A DNA stretch of 64,000 nucleotides from Viridibacterium sp035456105. GTDB lineage: Bacteria; Pseudomonadota; Gammaproteobacteria; Burkholderiales; Rhodocyclaceae. This document shows positions 22,995 through 33,889 of the stretch, in pieces. Position 1 is the stretch's first letter. Each line of letters begins with the position of its first letter. Location of the stretch: positions 88,332 through 152,331 of the forward strand of contig DATIDV010000004.1 in the NCBI GenBank assembly GCA_035456105.1, in the 5' to 3' direction. Made by a program: the position numbers and the translations under genes. The notes beneath the pieces are model-generated. The model was not told the origin of the DNA and did no database searches. It saw nothing but the letters and a program-made list of their open reading frames with translations.

Positions 22995-23801
22995 TTATTT
23001 GAAACTGCCGATACGACTGAAATCAACGCCCTTGGGGAAGGGCAGAATGCTATCGATGTGAAACCACACGAAAAACGCCTTGCCCACTATATTCTCTTCG
23101 GGCACGAAGCCCCATACACGCGAGTCGGCGCTGTTATCCCGGTTGTCGCCCATGGCAAAGTAGTTGCCCGGTGGCACAACACAAATCAGGCCTTTCGATG
23201 AACGCTGACAATTCTCGCTGAACGCGTGCGGAATGCTTCCCGGCTCTTGCAGCTTGGTCGGGTCATTAAGTACGTAATGCTGCGTGCCATCAATCGTTTC
23301 GCTGACGCGACTGAGACTGTCCAGTCCCTGCACATAGTCTCCTGCCGCACTGACCGGCACTGCTTGGCCGTTGATTGTCAGCTTCTTGTCGATATATTCG
23401 ATCTTGTCACCTGGCAGCCCCACTACACGCTTGATGTAATCCTGCGTCGTGTCATGCGGATAACGGAAGACGAACACGTCACCACGCTGCGGGTTACCTA
23501 CCTCGATTACCTTCTTGTTGATGACCGGAATACGCACGCCATAAGCATATTTGTTGACGAGAATGAAATCACCCACCAGCAGCGTCGGGATCATCGAACC
23601 GGAAGGAATGCGGAAGGGTTCAACCCAGAACGAACGCAGCATGAAGATCGGCAGAATGACCGGAAAAAAACTCGCACCGTACTCGACCCACCATGGATCA
23701 GGTGTGCCTTTGACGCGCAACTTGCGTGCTTTGAAGACGTCGTAGAACCACAAGATGCCGGTAACCACCGACAGCATGAACAGAATCAGTGCAAAATCCA
23801 C
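22995..23801 (-). CDS. lepB: Signal peptidase I
   Basis: Membrane-bound serine/lysine protease of 268 residues that removes signal peptides from exported preproteins. Two N-terminal membrane segments are visible (FALILFMLSVVTGILWFYDV and the region near residue 45). The catalytic Ser is in PFRIPSGSMIPTLLVGD, the general-base Lys in DYIKRVVGLPGDKI, and the family box MGDNRDNSADSRVWGFVP follows. It is encoded directly after lepA, as is usual, and before DUF4845 and rnc. Confidence 0.96.
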   Translation of the reverse strand: MDFALILFMLSVVTGILWFYDVFKARKLRVKGTPDPWWVEYGASFFPVILPIFMLRSFWVEPFRIPSGSMIPTLLVGDFILVNKYAYGVRIPVINKKVIEVGNPQRGDVFVFRYPHDTTQDYIKRVVGLPGDKIEYIDKKLTINGQAVPVSAAGDYVQGLDSLSRVSETIDGTQHYVLNDPTKLQEPGSIPHAFSENCQRSSKGLICVVPPGNYFAMGDNRDNSADSRVWGFVPEENIVGKAFFVWFHIDSILPFPKGVDFSRIGSFK

Positions 23802-23844
23802 GAGGGCCTCGTATCCAGAGTTTTCAGGGCTTGTTCAACAACGA

Positions 23845-25641
<1,797 letters not shown>

Positions 25642-25751
25642 GCGGACATGAAGAAGGGTGCCGCAGCACCCTTTCGTAACCTGTAAATTGCGCGACCGGC
25701 GATTATAGCCGAGTCAGAGCCCACAGCCCCTGAGCATTTGCCATAAGGGTG

Positions 25752-27257
25752 CTAGCGCTTGCTGCCAGCCGGTGCTGCAGGCACCTTCATGCCCACGAAA
25801 TTGACTGCATCGCCGCGCTGCACGCGCAAGCTCACGGCGATCCCCGCCTCCAGCGCATTCACCATGGCATTGAAATGCTCCGACGAGCGCACCTCTTCGG
25901 TCTTGCCATGTGCCACCACAGCCGTCACGACATCTCCGCTGCGCAGTTCGGCACGCGCCGCGACACCGGAAGATTGTTTGATAACAGCCCCGCCACCGAT
26001 CTTGAACTCCCGCTTCTGCGAAAGCGTTAAATCCTGCGTCACCAAGCCTAAGCGATTGGTCCCACGCAAGACAGGTTGGGGTGCAGGGGTAGCAGGCGTC
26101 AGCTCGTCATCGTCGGCAGCGAATTCACCAACTACGATGCCGACATCACGTACGGCCCCTGCGCGAAATACCTGCAATATGGAACGTGTCCCCGGGCGCA
26201 CCACTCCGACGATGCGCGGCAATTGCACCGAATCCTCCACCGGTTGACCATCAAAACGCAGGATCACATCGCCAACCTTGAGGCCAGCTGGTGCGGCGGG
26301 CCCATCCGGATCAACAGCACTCACCAAGGCACCAGTCGGTACTTTCAGGCCGAAACTGTCGGCCAGATCACGCGAAACATCCTGTATCACGACACCGATA
26401 CGGCCACGTCGGACACGCCCGTACTGACGCAATTGCTGTTGAACATCCAGCGCCACGTCAATCGGGATCGAGAACGAAATCCCCATGAAACCGCCAGAGC
26501 GCGAATAAATCTGCGAGTTGATGCCGACCACCTCACCCTTCAGATTGAAGAGAGGCCCACCGGAATTACCGGGATTGATCGCCACATCGGTCTGAATGAA
26601 AGGCACAAGCGTCTCGTCCGGGAGCGAACGACCCTTGGCGCTGACGATGCCGGCAGTCACCGAACTTTCGAAACCGAACGGAGAGCCGATGGCCAGCACC
26701 CAATCGCCAACCCGTAACTGTGCTGGATTGCCAAAACGCGCAACCGGCAGACCAGTGGCATCGACTTTCAGCAAAGCAATGTCGCTGCGCTTGTCACGAC
26801 CGATGACTCGGGCGGCAAACTCGCGACGATCGGAAAGGCGCACAAGGATTTCATCCGCACCTTCCACGACGTGTGAATTGGTCAGGATGTAGCCATCCGC
26901 ACCAATAATGAAACCGGACCCCGTCGCCTCATTATCGTCATCTGGTATGGGCAGCTGCTCACTGCCCTTGGGTACGAAGCGGCGCAGCCAGTCGGGCATG
27001 GGCGCGTCGTCCCCCAGATGTTGCAGGGGCGAAGTCGCACGCGAAGACTGTGTCGCCGTGATGTTGACCACGACCGGCGACTGCTTGGCTACCAAAGGCG
27101 CAAAATCTGGCAGGTCGCGCGCCTGCACGGCCAGGACAGGGGCACTCGCGAACAGCCCGAAAAAAAAGGCCGTCAGGTAACGAAAGGAAACGTGGAGAAA
27201 ACGTGTGTGCTGCAAAGCAGGCTGCAGCCGGAGCGGCGCCCGTGAGGACAAATTCAT
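25752..27257 (-). CDS. mucD: Periplasmic serine protease MucD/DegP type
   Basis: A 501-residue periplasmic protease and chaperone that degrades misfolded envelope proteins. The signal sequence includes YLTAFFFGLFASAPVLAVQA. The trypsin-like triad is visible: His in TNSHVVEGADE, Asp in RSDIALLKVD, Ser in NPGNSGGPLF. Two PDZ domains follow: the first from about residue 290 (GVVIQDVSRDLADSFGLK), the second from about 400. The ATG at 27257 is chosen because it precedes the signal peptide; 15 codons upstream is another possible start. It follows rseB, completing the envelope-stress set. Confidence 0.94.
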   Translation of the reverse strand: MNLSSRAPLRLQPALQHTRFLHVSFRYLTAFFFGLFASAPVLAVQARDLPDFAPLVAKQSPVVVNITATQSSRATSPLQHLGDDAPMPDWLRRFVPKGSEQLPIPDDDNEATGSGFIIGADGYILTNSHVVEGADEILVRLSDRREFAARVIGRDKRSDIALLKVDATGLPVARFGNPAQLRVGDWVLAIGSPFGFESSVTAGIVSAKGRSLPDETLVPFIQTDVAINPGNSGGPLFNLKGEVVGINSQIYSRSGGFMGISFSIPIDVALDVQQQLRQYGRVRRGRIGVVIQDVSRDLADSFGLKVPTGALVSAVDPDGPAAPAGLKVGDVILRFDGQPVEDSVQLPRIVGVVRPGTRSILQVFRAGAVRDVGIVVGEFAADDDELTPATPAPQPVLRGTNRLGLVTQDLTLSQKREFKIGGGAVIKQSSGVAARAELRSGDVVTAVVAHGKTEEVRSSEHFNAMVNALEAGIAVSLRVQRGDAVNFVGMKVPAAPAGSKR

Positions 27258-27467
27258 CTTGATTCCAGTGTATCGTCCGCTGCGCCTCCCGAGCCATGGC
27301 AATCAGCCCGGTTCAAGTCCGCAAGCAAAGGATCGAACATACCAGAGGCCGCAGGGTCGCCACAATCAACAGATGCGGCACGCAGCCGTCCGTACGTCTG
27401 ATCGTGACGGAAAACCCGGCGCGTCACATCAGGAGAAGGTCGATGAGACCCGCCAAAAAAAAAGCGC

Positions 27468-28484
27468 TCAGGGCTTTGGCGTCAGCTTCTCGACACTTTC
27501 CACGACACGACGCAAAGCGGCTGGCGGCACCTCGCCAATTGCCGTCACCATGACTTCACCCTTGCTGCTCTTGTAGATACCGATCGGGCCGGAATGGCTT
27601 TGCACCGGCGCAACGCTCATGTTGCGTCCGTTGCCCGGCTCGATGAACACAGAAATAGTGGCCAGCCCATCAGAAAAAACGGCATGCAAAACCTCTGGGC
27701 CATCCTTGCGGATTGGTCGCCGCGCCAGCGACACCTGCTTGAACCCGGGCGGCAAGCCACGGAACGCCCAACCGAACTCGTCTGCACGCAGATCCGCACC
27801 ACGTGCGTTCAACACGGTCCAGTCGGATGTGCGGCTGTAGCGCGGCTTGACGCGCTCACGATCGACCTGCGGCCCGATCACCACGTCTGAAAACGCAAAC
27901 TGCTCGACGACCTCACCGGACCCACGCAACATGCGCGCCTTGATCAGCAGGCCGGTCGCCATGTCGGCCCACAGCTCATGGCCATAACGCATATCGTCGC
28001 GCGGCTCGAGCCGGATGGACTGCGTATCGCGCCCGGCAACCCGCTCCACTTCACCTATACGAACCACGTAAAAATCGCTCAGCCCGGAAACCACCGTCAC
28101 TGCGCGACCGGGGAAACTGCCCGCAACAGCGCGGTCAATGACCAGCAGGCGCTCCTTAGGAAAGAAAGTCTGCACCTCATCGTTGTTGCGAATCACCTCG
28201 CGCGAAGCACCGTCGACTGTTTCAAGGCGCTCTTGCTGGCCCGAACCATCCACCACGTGCGTAATGCGCGAACTCTCCGAGCGACCACCGCTTTGATAGA
28301 CGAAGAGACCTGAGTAGTTGAGCGTGCGCGACGCCTGGCTCATGCGATGCAGCCAAGCCGTTGCGTCCTGCGAGCTTCCCTGCGCCCCCGCCGTGCCTGT
28401 GAGCGTGGCGAGCATCAAGGCAGCCACAAGCTGCTGTACTACCCTGGAATTCACAACAGTTTTCACAATGTCATTAAGAGGCAT
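27468..28484 (-). CDS. rseB: Sigma-E regulatory protein MucB/RseB
   Basis: A periplasmic sensor of 338 residues that binds the anti-sigma factor RseA and protects it from cleavage, responding to lipid and lipopolysaccharide signals. The signal peptide region is VAALMLATLTGTAGAQG. The MucB/RseB N-domain follows (WLHRMSQASRTLNYSGLFVY), and the C-domain includes WAFRGLPPGFKQVSLARRPI. The stop is followed by a nine-base U-run after a weak hairpin (about 27459-27480), so part of the transcription may end before mucD. The ATG overlaps the last base of rseA. Confidence 0.93.
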   Translation of the reverse strand: MPLNDIVKTVVNSRVVQQLVAALMLATLTGTAGAQGSSQDATAWLHRMSQASRTLNYSGLFVYQSGGRSESSRITHVVDGSGQQERLETVDGASREVIRNNDEVQTFFPKERLLVIDRAVAGSFPGRAVTVVSGLSDFYVVRIGEVERVAGRDTQSIRLEPRDDMRYGHELWADMATGLLIKARMLRGSGEVVEQFAFSDVVIGPQVDRERVKPRYSRTSDWTVLNARGADLRADEFGWAFRGLPPGFKQVSLARRPIRKDGPEVLHAVFSDGLATISVFIEPGNGRNMSVAPVQSHSGPIGIYKSSKGEVMVTAIGEVPPAALRRVVESVEKLTPKP

Positions 28485-29029
28485 TAACGGGAGGCGATGG
28501 CGTCATCCATCGAAACGGGTCGCACATAGCCCGACACCCCGGCCATCTGCACGCCAGGGCCATATGCCTGATGTGCCATCAAGTATGGGCGATCGTCCTC
28601 TGCCTTACTGCCTGATCGTTGCACACTATTCTGCAATGCGAACTGCTGCGGCTGTGGACTCGCGGCAGCCATCACTGGTGCCGCCATCTGCTGCGAAGTA
28701 TTGTTCGACAAGGCCATCCAGCCGACGACAGCCACACCGGCAAGTGCTGCAGCCATCGGCATCCAGCGCTGCCCCCGTCCCGTAGCAGTGCGCATCGGCA
28801 AGACTGCAACTGGCGCCATTACCGTTGGCTCCGCATCAAGTTCGGCCATGACACGACCTGTGAAATCCGTCGCCAGCGTAGACTCATCACGCATCACGTC
28901 ACCAATCAGCCACAGGGTGCCGCACTTCATTTGCAGTACCGGGTCACGCACCACTGCGTCATGCATGCGGCGCATTTCCATTTCGGAAAGCTCGCCATCG
29001 ATCCACGCAGAAATCTGTTCATTCATCAT
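28484..29029 (-). CDS. rseA: Anti-sigma-E factor RseA/MucA
   Basis: Inner-membrane anti-sigma factor of 181 residues. The cytoplasmic N-domain begins MMNEQISAWIDGELSEMEMR, the typical RseA sigma-binding pattern. One transmembrane helix is seen (WMPMAAALAGVAVVGWMALS), then a periplasmic Gln/Ala-rich tail. Regulated proteolysis of this protein releases sigma-E. The start at 29029 is chosen for GAGGT six bases upstream; the ORF can open nine codons earlier. It lies one base after the rpoE stop and touches rseB, so the three are one operon. Confidence 0.93.
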   Translation of the reverse strand: MMNEQISAWIDGELSEMEMRRMHDAVVRDPVLQMKCGTLWLIGDVMRDESTLATDFTGRVMAELDAEPTVMAPVAVLPMRTATGRGQRWMPMAAALAGVAVVGWMALSNNTSQQMAAPVMAAASPQPQQFALQNSVQRSGSKAEDDRPYLMAHQAYGPGVQMAGVSGYVRPVSMDDAIASR

Positions 29030-29030
29030 T

Positions 29031-29630
29031 TCACCACCTCTTGTCAGGCGCCACATCCAGCATCGGCTTCAGACGCTCCGATATTGCCTCGCGTGCCCTG
29101 AAAATACGCGACCGCACAGTGCCGATAGGGCAATCCATCACGGTTGCAATCTCTTCATAACTCAAACCTTCAATCTCGCGCAGCACGATGGCCGTGCGCA
29201 ATTCTTCCGGCAATGCATCCATCGCAGCATTGACGGTCTGACCGATCTGCTTGGTCATCATCAAGCGCTCCGGCGTATCGACGTGACGCAAAAGGTCGCC
29301 GTCTTCCATTGACTCCGCATCATCCGAATCGACGCCGGTAGACGTCGGCGCGCGCCGTCCCTGCGACACGAGATAGTTCTTGGCCGTGTTGATGCCAATC
29401 CGGTAGAGCCACGTATAAAACGCGCTATCACCACGAAATGACGGCAGCGCTCGGTAAGCCTTGATGAAAGCCTCCTGCGTCACGTCCTCCACTTCGCCTG
29501 CATCTCGGATCATGCGTGACAGCAACCGGGCGAGCTTGCGTTGGTACTTCGAGACGAGCAGACCGAAAGCCTGCTTATCGCCGCGCTGTACCCGCTCAAC
29601 CAATTGCTGGTCAATTTCCCTGTCGCTCAT
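29031..29630 (-). CDS. rpoE: RNA polymerase sigma factor RpoE/AlgU
   Basis: An extracytoplasmic-function sigma factor of 199 residues that directs the envelope-stress regulon. Region 2 is visible in AFGLLVSKYQRKLARLLSRM and GEVEDVTQEAFIKAYRALPS, with FYTWLYRIGINTAKN; region 4 carries LREIEGLSYEEIATVMDCPI, continuing into GTVRSRIFRARE. The start MSDREIDQQLVERVQRGDK is chosen because it matches the family; the frame opens ten codons earlier. A sigma-E-type promoter at 29716-29742 suggests autoregulation. Confidence 0.96.
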   Translation of the reverse strand: MSDREIDQQLVERVQRGDKQAFGLLVSKYQRKLARLLSRMIRDAGEVEDVTQEAFIKAYRALPSFRGDSAFYTWLYRIGINTAKNYLVSQGRRAPTSTGVDSDDAESMEDGDLLRHVDTPERLMMTKQIGQTVNAAMDALPEELRTAIVLREIEGLSYEEIATVMDCPIGTVRSRIFRAREAISERLKPMLDVAPDKRW

Positions 29631-29715
29631 CGACTCTTTCTGCGCTGTTCTGTCTGCCACTCATCGGCCGACGAATCCGCGCGAGTATAGCCCATGCCTT
29701 GCGACGTACTGGCGG

Positions 29716-29742
29716 TGTGACCCGAGGCGTGCCGGGAAGTTC
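29716..29742 (-). promoter_or_regulatory. Sigma-E-type promoter of rpoE
   Basis: Reading the minus strand, GAACTT (29742-29737), a 16-base spacer and TCACA (29720-29716) match the sigma-E/AlgU consensus of GAACTT with TC-rich -10 at the usual spacing. The start of transcription would lie about 80 bases before the rpoE ATG. Positive autoregulation of rpoE is well established in other proteobacteria and is inferred here. Confidence 0.72.
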
Positions 29743-29817
29743 ATGGCAGGACACAATCCGCATCAAGTTGGTCGCCAAACACGCATGTTATATTTCGTGG
29801 CGTAAATACAGACTGTC

Positions 29818-31509
29818 TTGCCGGAGGCCTCAAACCTCGATGATGACAGGCAAGCTCAGCCCACCATCCTGACTGCCCCACCCACTCAAAGGCTCTTCTC
29901 CTTGAAGCAGTTCGACGTCTTGATCCTCGGCACAGGCCTTGCAGGGCAATCGCTTGCACTGCGGCTGGCCGATAAGTTGCACATCGCCCTCGTAACAAAG
30001 CGGCACATCGAAGACACGGCGAGTGCCTGGGCGCAAGGCGGCATTGCCGCCGTGATCGACCCTTCCGATTCAATCGATTCGCATTACGACGACACGCTCG
30101 TTGCCGGCAGTCACCTCAACGATCCAGCCGCCACCCGCTTTGTCGTCGAGCACGGTAAGGGCGCCATCGAATGGCTACGCTCGCAGGGCGTGCCATTCAC
30201 GCCCGATGACGAAACGGCATGGGGCATGCACCTCACACGTGAAGGTGGCCACAGCCATCGCCGCATTGTGCATGTTGCCGATGCGACCGGCGCGGCTGTG
30301 CAGGAGACGCTTACCGACCGCGTACGCCGCCACCCCAACATCACCATTCTCGAGCAGCATGTTGCGGTCGACCTGATCGTCGGCCACAAGTTGGGCAAGC
30401 CCAGCGCAGGCTGTCTGGGCGCATATCTGCTCGACATCAAGAGTGGCCACATCACGGCCTTCGCGGCCTCGCACACGGTTCTGGCTACAGGCGGTGCGGG
30501 CAAGGTCTATCTCTACACCACCAACCCGGATACCGCGACAGGCGATGGCATTGCAATGGCGTGGCGCGCGGGCTGTCGCGTCGCTAACATGGAGTTCATC
30601 CAGTTCCACCCGACCTGCCTGTATCACCCGCAGGCCAAGTCCTTCCTGATTTCCGAAGCCGTACGCGGCGAAGGAGGCTTGCTCAAGTTGCCGGACGGCA
30701 CGCGCTTCATGCCGGCCCATGACCCGCGCGCTGAACTCGCGCCGCGCGACATCGTGGCACGCGCCATCGACTTCGAGATGAAGAAGCGCGGTATCGACAG
30801 CGTCTTCCTCGACATCAGCCACAAGCCCGCTGCGTTTCTGCATGAGCACTTCCCGAACATCCTGGCGCGCTGCATGGAGCTCGGCATAGACATTACAAAG
30901 CAGGCAATCCCTGTCGTACCCGCTGCGCACTACACCTGCGGCGGCGTGATGATCGACCTGAATTCGCGCACCGATCTGCCGGGTCTTTATGCCATTGGGG
31001 AAACGGCGTGTTCGGGTCTGCATGGCGCCAATCGACTTGCCAGCAACTCGCTGCTGGAATGCGTAGTCTTCAGCGAGGCCGCCGCGCAGGACATCCTGAA
31101 TAATCCACGCCCGATCGCGAAAGCACTGCCGGCCTGGGATGAAAGCCGCGTCTCCGACGCTGACGAAGAAGTCGTCATCTCGCACAACTGGGACGAACTG
31201 CGCCGCTTCATGTGGGACTACGTCGGCATCGTGCGCACCACCAAGCGCCTGCAACGCGCCCAGCATCGCATCCGCCTGCTCGAACGCGAGATCAACGAGT
31301 ACTACACGAACTTCCGTATCGGCAATGACTTGGTCGAACTGCGCAACCTCGTCACCACAGCCGATCTCATTGTGCGCAGCGCACTACGTCGCAAGGAAAC
31401 GCGCGGCCTGCATTTCTCGCGCGACTACCCCGAAACAGCCGAACACGCCAAGCCGACCGTGCTGTCCAACCGACGCTTCCCTTGGGGCCTCAAACGCTGG
31501 AACAGTTAG
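29818..31509 (+). CDS. nadB: L-aspartate oxidase
   Basis: Flavoenzyme oxidising L-aspartate to iminoaspartate, the first step of de novo NAD synthesis. The FAD-binding motif is FDVLILGTGLAGQSLALRLA, with TASAWAQGGIAAVIDPSD following. Active-site and substrate-loop segments are intact (HTVLATGGAGKVYLYTTNPD, EFIQFHPTC, GLHGANRLASNSLLE). The 563-residue frame starts at a TTG at 29818; a TTG at 29902, right before KQFDVLILG, may be the real start, and no ATG is in frame nearby. A possible promoter is TTGGTC (29768) with TATTTC (29791). Its stop overlaps that of the convergent YgfX gene by four bases. Confidence 0.94.
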   Translation: MPEASNLDDDRQAQPTILTAPPTQRLFSLKQFDVLILGTGLAGQSLALRLADKLHIALVTKRHIEDTASAWAQGGIAAVIDPSDSIDSHYDDTLVAGSHLNDPAATRFVVEHGKGAIEWLRSQGVPFTPDDETAWGMHLTREGGHSHRRIVHVADATGAAVQETLTDRVRRHPNITILEQHVAVDLIVGHKLGKPSAGCLGAYLLDIKSGHITAFAASHTVLATGGAGKVYLYTTNPDTATGDGIAMAWRAGCRVANMEFIQFHPTCLYHPQAKSFLISEAVRGEGGLLKLPDGTRFMPAHDPRAELAPRDIVARAIDFEMKKRGIDSVFLDISHKPAAFLHEHFPNILARCMELGIDITKQAIPVVPAAHYTCGGVMIDLNSRTDLPGLYAIGETACSGLHGANRLASNSLLECVVFSEAAAQDILNNPRPIAKALPAWDESRVSDADEEVVISHNWDELRRFMWDYVGIVRTTKRLQRAQHRIRLLEREINEYYTNFRIGNDLVELRNLVTTADLIVRSALRRKETRGLHFSRDYPETAEHAKPTVLSNRRFPWGLKRWNS

Positions 31510-31964
31510 GCGCGTCTGGCTGCCTGCGGCATCACTGACCAGCGCAGCCAGACCTTCAGCACCCGCCACTCTTCTGCCGAAAAGGCATCGCGCAATAGCG
31601 TGAAACGCTGCAGCCTGCCACCCATCTCGGCCTGCCAATGCAGGACCACGAGAGCACCCATGTCCACACTCGATGGCAGTACGCGCCCATCAAGCTCCTG
31701 CCCGGACAATAGTAGTTGGGCTCCATCAGAGTGCGGGCGCAAACTTTCCTTGCGCAAGCGCATGACGGCCCTGCATTCACGCGCTAGCGATGCGGCGCAA
31801 AACACACACACCACCCAACGCACCCACACCGGAACGCCTGTCCCAAACACGCTTGCCATGGGCATCAAATGCACAAGCCCGACCGCCAGCAATAAAGCCG
31901 GAGATCGGGCCAGTGGAATGACTGACGGATACGTGACTATGGCAGGCGCCTCGGCTGCAAGCAT
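31506..31964 (-). CDS. YgfX/CptA-like membrane protein
   Basis: A 152-residue protein with two hydrophobic segments near the N-terminus (SPALLLAVGLVHLMPMAS and VWVRWVVCVFCAASL) followed by a soluble beta-rich domain. The layout matches the YgfX (CptA) family, which in Escherichia coli sits with SdhE and affects cell division proteins. No sdhE-like gene adjoins here; location between fabF and nadB is seen in other betaproteobacteria. The start at 31964 keeps it clear of much of fabF, though no strong Shine-Dalgarno sequence is present. It converges on nadB. Confidence 0.65.
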   Translation of the reverse strand: MLAAEAPAIVTYPSVIPLARSPALLLAVGLVHLMPMASVFGTGVPVWVRWVVCVFCAASLARECRAVMRLRKESLRPHSDGAQLLLSGQELDGRVLPSSVDMGALVVLHWQAEMGGRLQRFTLLRDAFSAEEWRVLKVWLRWSVMPQAARRA

Positions 31965-31995
31965 CGTTGCAAGGTCCGGGGCGCTGCCGGATTGA

Positions 31996-33234
31996 TCAGA
32001 CGCGCTGGAACACCAGCGTGCTGTTCGTACCACCAAAACCGAAGGAGTTGGAGATAGCCACGTCGATCTTCATCGGACGTGCAATCAGCGGCACATAGTC
32101 AAGATCACACGCCGGGTCTGGATCATGCAGATTTGCTGTCGGCGGTGCGACCTGGTGATGGATCGCCAGACACGAGAAGACCGCCTCGATGCCTGCCGCA
32201 CCGCCCAGCAGATGACCCGTCATCGACTTGGTAGAACTGATTGCCAGCTTCTTCGCGCGATCACCGAATGCACGTTTGATCGCCAGCGTTTCCGCGATGT
32301 CGCCGAGTCCGGTGGATGTGCCATGCGCATTGACGTAGTCAACTTGATCGAGATTAACGCGCCCATTGCGTAGTGCATTGGCGACGGAACGCGCTGCACC
32401 CTCACCACCTTCACTCGGTGCCGTGATGTGATAGGCATCCGAGCTCATGCCATAACCGGCCACTTCGCAATAGATCTTCGCGCCACGCGCCTTGGCATGC
32501 TCAAGCTCTTCGAGCACCAGCACTCCAGCACCTTCGCCCAGCACGAAACCATCGCGGCCAAGGTCCCAAGGACGGCTGGCCGTCGCAGGATCATCATTGC
32601 GCGTCGACAAAGCCTTGGCGGCACAGAAGCCACCAACGCCGAGGAACGACACAGTCGATTCGGCACCACCGGCGATCATGACATCCGCATCACCGTACTC
32701 AATCAGGCGCTGTGCCTCACCAATGGAATGATTGCCTGTCGCGCAGGCACTCACCGTCGCAAAATTAGGCCCCTTGAAACCGTAGTTGATCGACAGGATG
32801 CCGGAGATCATGTTGATGATTGAACCCGGCACAAAAAACGGCGAAACCTTCTTCAAGCCGATCTCGCGCGAAGCCTCGTGTGTATCCTCGATCAGCGGCA
32901 GACCACCGATGCCGGAGCCGATGCACACGCCAACCTGTTCCGCATAGGAAGGATTGGCTTCAATGCCGGCATCCTTGAGCGCATCGATGGCGGCAGCGAG
33001 CCCGTAATGAATGAACGTGTCAAACCGACGCGCCTCTTTCGGAGAAAGATAATGTGCGACGTCAAAATTCTTGACCTCACCCGCAATCTGGGTGGGCAGT
33101 GTAGACGCGTCAAAACGCGTGATACGTGCAATGCCCGAACGCGCATTGACGATGTTGTCCCATGCTTCGGCAAGGGAGTTGCCAACCGGAGAGATGATCC
33201 CCAGTCCTGTTACGACGACTCGGCGACGCGTCAA
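31996..33234 (-). CDS. fabF: 3-oxoacyl-ACP synthase II
   Basis: Elongating condensing enzyme of type II fatty acid synthesis, 412 residues. The N-terminus is TRRRVVVTGLGIISPVGNSL. The catalytic Cys lies in FATVSACATGNHSIGEAQRL; the two His are in VNAHGTSTGLGD and SMTGHLLGGAAG; the end NSFGFGGTNSTLVF is typical. The start is a TTG at 33234 with AAGGAG seven bases upstream; the frame continues upstream without a better site. It follows acpP, with a large hairpin between them. Confidence 0.95.
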   Translation of the reverse strand: MTRRRVVVTGLGIISPVGNSLAEAWDNIVNARSGIARITRFDASTLPTQIAGEVKNFDVAHYLSPKEARRFDTFIHYGLAAAIDALKDAGIEANPSYAEQVGVCIGSGIGGLPLIEDTHEASREIGLKKVSPFFVPGSIINMISGILSINYGFKGPNFATVSACATGNHSIGEAQRLIEYGDADVMIAGGAESTVSFLGVGGFCAAKALSTRNDDPATASRPWDLGRDGFVLGEGAGVLVLEELEHAKARGAKIYCEVAGYGMSSDAYHITAPSEGGEGAARSVANALRNGRVNLDQVDYVNAHGTSTGLGDIAETLAIKRAFGDRAKKLAISSTKSMTGHLLGGAAGIEAVFSCLAIHHQVAPPTANLHDPDPACDLDYVPLIARPMKIDVAISNSFGFGGTNSTLVFQRV

Positions 33235-33381
33235 GGACTTGCTCCTTCGAAAGCCTCCACGTCCTGCCTCGAGACGACACCCATGGAATGCCAAAACCTG
33301 CGGGGCGACTTCGCATGCCATTCAAAACGGCAAGGCGCATTACAACTGCGCGGCAAAAAAGCGGAAGACATTAACAACGAA

Positions 33382-33415
33382 CGGCGGAACACTCCGAAAC
33401 CGGACTGTTCCGCCG
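33382..33415 (-). promoter_or_regulatory. Large hairpin between acpP and fabF
   Basis: A 15-base stem with one mismatch (33382-33396 with 33401-33415) and an AAAC loop lies 80 bases after the acpP stop. No U-tract follows on the minus strand, so it is not a standard terminator. It may stabilise the upstream acpP message or act as an RNase processing site, giving more ACP than FabF from one transcript. Confidence 0.5.
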
Positions 33416-33495
33416 CCTGAAGCCGTATCGAACTACTTGTCCGGTTTGCCCTGAAGCATTCCGGACATACAGCATTACGACTTCACGAAATTCAA

Positions 33496-33738
33496 TCAGG
33501 CCTTGCTCAGATTGGCGCTGACGTAGTCGATTGCTTGCTGAACAGTGGTGATCTTTTCAGCCTCTTCGTCCGGAATTTCGCATTCGAATTCTTCTTCGAG
33601 CGCCATCACGAGTTCAACCGTGTCCAGCGAATCTGCACCCAAGTCATCCACGAACGACGAATCGTTCTTGATGTCTGCGTCGTTGACGCCAAGTTGTTCG
33701 GCGACGATCTTACGAACGCGCTGTTCAATGTTCTCCAT
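33496..33738 (-). CDS. acpP: Acyl carrier protein
   Basis: An 80-residue acidic carrier of growing acyl chains. The phosphopantetheine attachment serine is in DDLGADSLDTVELVMALEEE. The sequence opens MENIEQRVRKIVAEQLGV and matches the family throughout. It would be modified by AcpS (19.0 kb), loaded by FabD and extended by FabH and FabF encoded around it. The ATG has an AAGGAG-type site a few bases upstream. Located between fabG and fabF. Confidence 0.98.
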   Translation of the reverse strand: MENIEQRVRKIVAEQLGVNDADIKNDSSFVDDLGADSLDTVELVMALEEEFECEIPDEEAEKITTVQQAIDYVSANLSKA

Positions 33739-33889
33739 GAATCGCTCCTTCTCTTAATTAATGCGTCTACTAATTGGACAAAACTTCACCATTTTAGCAG
33801 AAAGCGCCGCCAACTTTGAGCCGCCTTCTTGTATCGGCTCTTGCCACGCTTTCCGCCGAGGTTCAAATCAGGCCCGTAGGCCCAACAAA

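Noticed and set aside
25654..25673. Hairpin before lepA as a full terminator of mucD
   Set aside because: The stem is good but no U-tract follows on the minus strand; it is noted only as a possible pause or stability element.
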